Assembly: GCA_021299695.1 (NCBI GenBank)
Contig: JAJTEK010000021.1
Location: 1-35,623, forward strand
Length of the DNA stretch: 35,623 bases
Origin: Pirellula sp.
GTDB taxonomy: Bacteria; Planctomycetota; Planctomycetia; Pirellulales; Pirellulaceae
Direction: 5' to 3'
This document shows, one piece after another, positions 33,634 through 35,623 of this stretch. The translations under genes were made by a program, and so were the position numbers. The notes beneath the pieces are model-generated. The model was not told the DNA's origin. It did not search any database and saw only the letters and a program-made list of their open reading frames with translations. How positions within the stretch are numbered: position 1 is the first letter of the stretch; each line of letters starts with the position of its first letter.

Positions 33634-34782
33634 ATGCAGCAAGCCGACTTTGGCGATTCGAGATCGAATTGGAAGCAACGCGAGGAGGCGTTGCTTGCCA
33701 GCTATGCGATGCATTCGTGCGATGCTCAGGGGCGAGAGCATCCGGAGCCCGAGCACCCTTATCGCGGTCCGTTCCAAAGGGACCGCGATCGGATTCTCCA
33801 TTCCTCGGCCTTCCGCCGCTTGAGCGGTAAGATGCAGGTCTTCACTGGAGATATGGGAGATTACCATCGCACCAGGTTGACCCATACCCATGAGGTCGCC
33901 TCGCTGGCCAGAACGATCGGGCGAACGTTGAGGCTCAACGAAGATCTCATTGAGGCTCTGGCGTTGCTTCACGATATTGGCCATCCTCCCTTTGGGCATT
34001 GTGGCGAGGATGTGCTTGAGGAATGCTTGAGGGACTCGGGAGGTTTTTCGCACAATCAATTCGCCTTGGATTTGGTGACCCGGATCGAGCATCGCTACAC
34101 CGATTACCCTGGGCTCAATCTGACCTTCGAGGTTCTATCTGGTCAGCGGTATCGGAGTCACAAGCAGGATTCGGAGTCGCAGATGCTTGAGATTCAGGTC
34201 GTCGATGCGGCCGACAGCATCGCTTATGACTCGCATGACCTTGACGATGCGCTCAAGCTTGGGCTTTTGGAGTGGGGGCAGCTCGATAGCCTCGATTTGG
34301 TCCAGAGGGCCAAGCGTACGGTACGGCTTGGCGACGTTCAACCCTCGTTGCGACGTCCATTGTTGGTGCATACCTTGCTCGATCTTCAGATGGGAGATTT
34401 TTTGCAGCATTCGAGTCGGTTGCTCGGGGGGCTCGGCGAGCTTAGTTCCCAGGAGATGTGCAAAGCCGGGGTATCGCTTGGGATGAGTTCTAGGATCGAG
34501 CAGGAGAAGCGGCAGTTAGAGGGATTTTTGTTCGAGCATGTGTACCGTCATCCGAGGCTCGTGGAGGTCCGTCAGGGGGCTGCGATGCGGCTCAGGCAGT
34601 TGTATCGGTTGCTTGTGAGCAATCCGGAGCGATTGCCCACGAGGGTTCGGGGTTGGGTTTTGGACTGGGGGATCGAGCGAGCCACGGGGGCTTATTTGGC
34701 TGGGATGACCGATCGATTTTGCGACGAGCAGTATTTATTGCTCGTGGAGACGGGCCGGCCGTGCGGGGTCGACTGGAGTTAG
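33634..34782 (+). CDS. dgt: dGTPase-like HD-domain dNTP triphosphohydrolase
   Basis: A 382-residue enzyme expected to hydrolyse dGTP or other dNTPs to the nucleoside and triphosphate, affecting nucleotide pools. Motifs are HPYRGPFQRDRDRILHSSAFRRLSGKMQVF, RLTHTHEVASLARTIGR (H86), the HD pair H113-D114 in LLHDIGHPPFGH, SHNQFALDLVTRIE and VVDAADSIAYDSHDLDDAL. The size fits the shorter bacterial dNTPase subgroup. ATG 33634 begins the family-like sequence; an in-frame extension to 33511 overlaps proB by 85 bases and is rejected. It follows proB by 38 bases in the same direction. Strict dGTP specificity is not established from sequence. Confidence 0.93.
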   Translation: MQQADFGDSRSNWKQREEALLASYAMHSCDAQGREHPEPEHPYRGPFQRDRDRILHSSAFRRLSGKMQVFTGDMGDYHRTRLTHTHEVASLARTIGRTLRLNEDLIEALALLHDIGHPPFGHCGEDVLEECLRDSGGFSHNQFALDLVTRIEHRYTDYPGLNLTFEVLSGQRYRSHKQDSESQMLEIQVVDAADSIAYDSHDLDDALKLGLLEWGQLDSLDLVQRAKRTVRLGDVQPSLRRPLLVHTLLDLQMGDFLQHSSRLLGGLGELSSQEMCKAGVSLGMSSRIEQEKRQLEGFLFEHVYRHPRLVEVRQGAAMRLRQLYRLLVSNPERLPTRVRGWVLDWGIERATGAYLAGMTDRFCDEQYLLLVETGRPCGVDWS

Positions 34783-34990
34783 CTTTTTAGCCATCTTGCC
34801 CTGCAAGGGGTCTTTCTGTTCCCTTGAAGATGTCTTGATTTGGTAAATCTCTCCCATAACTGGTTTTCTCATGGAATTGGGACTGTGTTATCGGTCCATT
34901 TTTCGATAGTTTTAATAGAGATTTCATCATTCATTGAAATGGATGCATAGATCATTTTTGTCATTCGTTTTTCGTAGGGGATTCGTTCTG

Positions 34991-35623
34991 ATGGTCAAGC
35001 ATAGGTTTTCGGTTCGCTCGAACCAAAAGGGGTTCACATTGGTCGAGCTCCTGGTGGTCATAGCCATAATTGGGATACTGGTTGGATTGTTGTTGCCGGC
35101 TGTGCAAGCAGCTCGAGAGGCTGCGCGTCGGATGCAGTGTTCGAACAATCTCAAGCAGCAGGGTTTGGCCATCCAGACGCACCATGATGGGTTCAAGTAC
35201 TTTCCTCCTGGAGGATTAGCTCCTTGGGGGAGCGTCGGGAGTTGGGCGACACATATTTTGCCTTACATTGAGCAAGGTCCATTGGCGGCTCAGAATACGG
35301 CGAACAATGTCGATATCCTTCGATATCGAGGGGGGCCAACGGTGGTTTTCTGTCCGTCCCGAAGGGGACCCGAATCGAATATATCGCAAGGTGGGCGATA
35401 TTTGATGGACTACGCGGCAGCGACCCCTGCGGACCGTCCCAACAGTTGGGATCAATTTTGGTATGGCGACACATGGGGATTGGGATGGGAGAAGGCCCCT
35501 TATAGCGGAGTCATTGCGCGTGGGGGAGTCGATGCGACGGGGAAGTACATCGGTGCGAAATCGAAGATGGCCAACATCACCGATGGGACGAGCAACACGA
35601 TGGTTGTTGGAGAGAAGCAGTTG
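34991..35623 (+). CDS. DUF1559 pseudopilin-like protein (partial, runs off window)
   Basis: An open frame of 211 codons continues past the window end. It begins [14 protein letters not shown], then [33 protein letters not shown], the prepilin-like signature shared almost word for word with the copy at 17977. CPSRR and [19 protein letters not shown] are also as in that family; the C-terminal H-X9-DG motif must lie beyond the window. AGGGG at 34976-34980 lies 10 bases before the ATG. The preceding 208-base gap (34783-34990) is AT-richer than its surroundings and contains no gene I can see. It is a second, divergent DUF1559 paralogue and probably exported by a pilus-like system. Confidence 0.93.
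   Translation, partial: MVKHRFSVRSNQKGFTLVELLVVIAIIGILVGLLLPAVQAAREAARRMQCSNNLKQQGLAIQTHHDGFKYFPPGGLAPWGSVGSWATHILPYIEQGPLAAQNTANNVDILRYRGGPTVVFCPSRRGPESNISQGGRYLMDYAAATPADRPNSWDQFWYGDTWGLGWEKAPYSGVIARGGVDATGKYIGAKSKMANITDGTSNTMVVGEKQL

Noticed and set aside
34783-34990. Terminator or RNA gene between dgt and the second DUF1559 gene
   Set aside because: A CAAGGG/CCCTTG pairing near 34804-34829 has a long loop and no T-run; no tRNA-like fold was seen.

Overview
The window looks like chromosomal DNA from a planctomycete, most likely of the Pirellulaceae type. The evidence is two large surface proteins with the planctomycete N-terminal LExRxLLA-like export motif (LEDRRVMA and LESRKVLA) and paired dockerin half-repeats, two DUF1559 pseudopilin-like genes (the second cut by the window end), a Ser/Thr kinase with a planctomycete-type N-terminal extension, and many lipoproteins of unknown function. 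A Cys-type KDO-8-phosphate synthase fits a Gram-negative, LPS-containing envelope. This is inferred from protein character alone; no rRNA or tRNA gene was seen.

Layout. 1-117 is a 9-bp tandem repeat. 361-2904 (+) is a dockerin-bearing surface protein with an HExxH metallopeptidase motif. It converges on a minus-strand set read from 6792 down to 2935: an orphan ParA ATPase, a lipoprotein and a coiled-coil/TPR-like exported protein. Divergent from parA is a plus-strand series: tpiA, glutamate dehydrogenase, kdsA and a large lipoprotein. Its 3' end overlaps the minus-strand corA gene. 13181-17746 holds an ABC ATPase followed by a permease fused to an M1-type peptidase.

17747-20051 is a DUF1559 cassette: a structured leader, the pseudopilin-like gene, a strong intrinsic terminator, and two small lipoproteins that share a PILP motif just after the lipid-anchor cysteine. 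After a second short 9-bp repeat comes a minus-strand block: rhomboid protease, a 1555-residue cadherin-like/dockerin surface protein, an HpnW-type FAD oxidoreductase and phnX. The last two form a plausible aminophosphonate degradation pair that ends in release of phosphate.

27784-30492 (+) is a transmembrane Ser/Thr kinase, convergent with a short gene of unknown function. The right end carries ispG (isoprenoid MEP pathway), proB (proline synthesis) and a dGTPase-like HD hydrolase in one direction, then the start of a second DUF1559 gene.

Core metabolic genes (tpiA, gdhA, kdsA, ispG, proB, dgt) are confidently identified from motifs. The accessory surface and lipoprotein genes are identified by architecture only. 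The most promising leads for new biology are the ParA-lipoprotein-TPR operon, the DUF1559/twin-lipoprotein cassette with its folded leader, and the phosphonate pair with its tandem-hairpin intergenic element.
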